A stretch of 64,000 nt of DNA from Spirosoma validum (GTDB lineage: Bacteria > Bacteroidota > Bacteroidia > Cytophagales > Spirosomataceae), in NCBI RefSeq assembly GCF_014699035.1, contig NZ_JACXAA010000003.1:682001-746000 (forward strand). The letters are read 5' to 3'. A program made the translations under genes and the position numbers. Shown here one piece after another: positions 62,024 through 64,000 of the stretch. The notes beneath the pieces were generated by a model. The model had not been told where the DNA came from and ran no database searches. It saw only the letters and a list, made by a program, of their open reading frames with translations. Numbering within the stretch: the first letter of the stretch is position 1; every line of letters begins with the position of its first letter.

Positions 62024-62725
62024 ATCCGTAACGCCCAGCATGCGTCTGCTGATGAATCCTTCGCCAAATTCCACGCCGATCATATGGCCATGCTCACGGG
62101 TACGGGATTCCAGAAACTTCATGAAGGGTTCGCCTGAAATATAACTCTGGGGCTCGCTGCTTTCCGGATTGAAAAACTGGCTTTTGTAGGCTTTGATCGC
62201 TTCGAGTTTCTGGTTCCAGTAAGGCGTTACGTCTACCACGAAATCGGGCTTCAGCGATCGGTCCTGAATGAAATGATAAACGTAAATTGGTCGGTGTGCT
62301 TCCTGCGGTTGTCCATCTTTACCAACGGTTTTTATTTGCCGCAGTCCTGAATAAAAGCAGGCATCGATCACAAGCTGAGCCGCACGACCATGATCGGGAT
62401 GGCGATCATCAGGGGTGTTTGTCAAGACTATCTGAGGCTTATACTGTCGAATAAGCGGAATAAGCGCCAACTGATGTTCTTCATCATTCCGGAAAAAACC
62501 ATCACGAAACCCCATATTCTCACGGGCGATTAACTTCATGATCCGGGCGCCTTCAGCGGCTTCCTGTTCCCGAATTTCGGGCGTTCCACGGGTACCGAGT
62601 TCGCCCCGGGTCAGGTCAACTCCGGCTACGGTTTTCCCCTGAGCGATCAGCGAGAGAACGGTACCGGCGCAAGTCATTTCAATGTCATCGGGGTGGGCCG
62701 CAATGGCCAATACGTCAGCAGTCAT
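62006..62725 (-). CDS. bshB1: PIG-L deacetylase, bacillithiol biosynthesis BshB1 type
   Basis: About 239 aa. The zinc motif AHPDDIE at the start (near residue 10 of the preferred frame) and the later HPDHGRA (near 115) are those of PIG-L de-N-acetylases. LTRGELGTRGTPEIREQEA and FFNPESSEPQSYISGEPF are typical of BshB1, which removes the acetyl group from GlcNAc-malate in bacillithiol synthesis. The frame opens at 62788, but ATG 62723-62725 begins TADVLAIAAHPDD, the expected start. The last 18 bases overlap the convergent small membrane gene. bshA and bshC are not in view. Confidence 0.92.
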   Translation of the reverse strand: MTADVLAIAAHPDDIEMTCAGTVLSLIAQGKTVAGVDLTRGELGTRGTPEIREQEAAEGARIMKLIARENMGFRDGFFRNDEEHQLALIPLIRQYKPQIVLTNTPDDRHPDHGRAAQLVIDACFYSGLRQIKTVGKDGQPQEAHRPIYVYHFIQDRSLKPDFVVDVTPYWNQKLEAIKAYKSQFFNPESSEPQSYISGEPFMKFLESRTREHGHMIGVEFGEGFISRRMLGVTDLFALI

Positions 62726-63084
62726 ATGTTTGTGGAGATGTAAGCTGAAGCTACTATAAATACCATCGCTCAGCACATAACTAATCAACGGTTGCCCCGA
62801 TTTGTTCCGGGAAAGTATAGTTTCATTCGTGAACGATCCGCTGCTAATTCTTTTTTATAAATTAATCGACTCATTTTGAGTTAGTACAAAGCGAACCGCT
62901 AGTTCAGCTTTCAGAATGCCCGCCTTAAACTCATACTCAACGGTACGTTCCTGACAAAAAGTTATCGTCAAACATAAAGGTCGATTTGTAGGTAAACACA
63001 GCAGATTTGTCGGTGAATAGCGAGTCGATTCTTCTGAGAACTTATCGAAAGTGTTGAACTTTCGGCACGATTAACGTAGCGTTT
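62726..63084. other. Divergent intergenic region
   Basis: About 360 bases between bshB1 and the next kinase, with no credible coding frame. Scattered TTGTAGG and TTTGTCGG words occur, but no clear palindrome. Confidence 0.4.
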
Positions 63085-64000
63085 ATGCAGAGCCGATCAT
63101 TACGTATTCTCATTCATGTCGTGGGTGGGCTGGCCTTTCTGGCACTGCCTTATTTTTTCACGTCGGGTGGGTTTTCCAAACTGGCGGAGGTAAGCTACAA
63201 TCCGCATGAGCAGCGGAATCTACTATCGTATCTGCTAACAATCGGATTCTTTTACGCCAACTATTACGGACTGATTCCCAAACTGTTCTTTCCCAAAAAG
63301 TATGTACCTTATGCCTTTAGCGTAATCGGTTCATTTTTACTCATTCAATTTCTGTTAGTTGAAATCAATCAGCGGGGAGGGTCGCCAGGGGGCGTAAACA
63401 ATGATTCACCCGAAAATCGGCGATTTGATGCGTCTCCCCGACCAGATCCGGGTGAACCACCTCCTTCGTTCTTGCGGAGACCCGTGCCACCACCGGAGTC
63501 ACGAGATGGTAATTCTCTTCGGCCTGATGATCAGATGCCGTTAGATCGACCGCCTGGCCCACCCGGGGTGGGTCCTGAACAGATAGGTTTTCCGATTGAA
63601 TCAAGTCAGACGTTTTTTCTGTTTGCGCTCAGTTTCTTACTGTCGTTGATGCTACGTACCAACGACCGGCTGCGGGAAACCGAACGCGAAAAACTACAGA
63701 CGGAATTGTCGTACCTGAAAGCCCAGATTAATCCGCATTTTCTGTTCAATACGCTCAACAGCATTTACTCGCTGGCCATCGATCAATCGGCTCATACGGC
63801 CGACGCTATTATCGAACTCTCGTCATTTTTGCGGTATATCACCAAAGAAACCCAGGAAGAACGAGTTTCTTTGCTCAAAGAACTGGAATACATTGGCCAT
63901 TACATTGCTTTACAACAACTGCGTTTAGCTGATACGGTTCAGCTTTCGTTTACCACGGAGGGAAGCGCGCAGGGCAAGTCGATTGCTCCACTTATTCTTA
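63085..64000 (+). CDS. LytS-like membrane histidine kinase (partial, runs off the end)
   Basis: At least 305 aa from ATG 63085. There are four membrane segments (LIHVVGGLAFLALPYFF; LLSYLLTIGFFYANYYG; AFSVIGSFLLIQFLLVEI; FFLFALSFLLSLML). A loop rich in Pro, Arg and Asp (about residues 95-172) separates the third and fourth. The kinase H-box KAQINPHFLFNTLNSIYSLA follows near residue 212, and the frame continues open to the window end. The HATPase part is missing. It is a separate sensor from the two kinases upstream; a LytTR partner may lie beyond the edge. Confidence 0.9.
   Translation, partial: MQSRSLRILIHVVGGLAFLALPYFFTSGGFSKLAEVSYNPHEQRNLLSYLLTIGFFYANYYGLIPKLFFPKKYVPYAFSVIGSFLLIQFLLVEINQRGGSPGGVNNDSPENRRFDASPRPDPGEPPPSFLRRPVPPPESRDGNSLRPDDQMPLDRPPGPPGVGPEQIGFPIESSQTFFLFALSFLLSLMLRTNDRLRETEREKLQTELSYLKAQINPHFLFNTLNSIYSLAIDQSAHTADAIIELSSFLRYITKETQEERVSLLKELEYIGHYIALQQLRLADTVQLSFTTEGSAQGKSIAPLIL

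Noticed and set aside
63365..63604. 79-codon minus-strand frame opposite the last kinase
   Set aside because: It is antisense to the Pro/Arg-rich loop, whose GC-rich codons open the opposite frame by chance.

Overview
The window looks like a chromosome segment of a Bacteroidota bacterium of the Cytophagales type (Spirosoma-like). The evidence is two SusC/SusD pairs, an ECF sigma/FecR cassette, a TAnnTTTG-like promoter box, DUF6089 and DUF5690 proteins, LytS/LytTR signalling genes, a BshB1-type deacetylase and almost no Shine-Dalgarno sequences. Genus is an inference; no rRNA is present.

Layout. Positions 1-3160 are clearly AT-rich. They hold the end of an unknown gene, a DNA methyltransferase and a DGQHR-domain protein with a nuclease-like N-terminus, and abut the 3' end of a tRNA-Arg(ACG): probably the edge of an acquired defence or modification island. 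Positions 3.3-8.0 kb carry housekeeping genes (enoyl-CoA hydratase family, PAP2-like membrane protein, rpoN, pncB). Positions 8.1-20.9 kb form a candidate phosphonate-use locus: a phosphonatase-like HAD enzyme, a HpnW-type FAD oxidoreductase, a SusC/SusD pair, an alkaline-phosphatase-superfamily enzyme, a metallophosphoesterase, a PhnZ-like HD oxygenase with its ligand set intact, a DUF5690 transporter and a frameshifted sulfatase. Positions 21.3-33.3 kb hold a second import and catabolism locus: ECF sigma factor, FecR, SusC with an STN domain, SusD, ThuA, an SGNH/PVC-propeller/cytochrome c fusion and a sugar isomerase-like TIM barrel.

Positions 33.4-57 kb are mixed: a T4 Pnkp-like end-healing enzyme, nadE, a DUF433/DUF5615 toxin-antitoxin pair, an EamA transporter, an OmpA-like protein, a diheme cytochrome c, hemH, a zinc peptidase, an NrtR-like regulator with a strong candidate operator before a carboxylesterase, pabA/trpG, a CBS protein, nadK, two DUF6089 barrels and a decayed vWA gene. 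Positions 56.3-64 kb are rich in LytS/LytTR signalling: a response regulator with a sensor-less kinase, a large propeller-sensor kinase, and a second membrane kinase running off the end, with bshB1 between them.

Intergenic gaps are unusually rich in long perfect or near-perfect inverted repeats, several sharing the same apical core. Two genes (pncB and the Pnkp-like gene) carry short in-frame 15-bp repeats with a common core. These repeats and the SusCD-linked phosphonate locus are the most distinctive content. No CRISPR array, rRNA or intact insertion sequence was seen.
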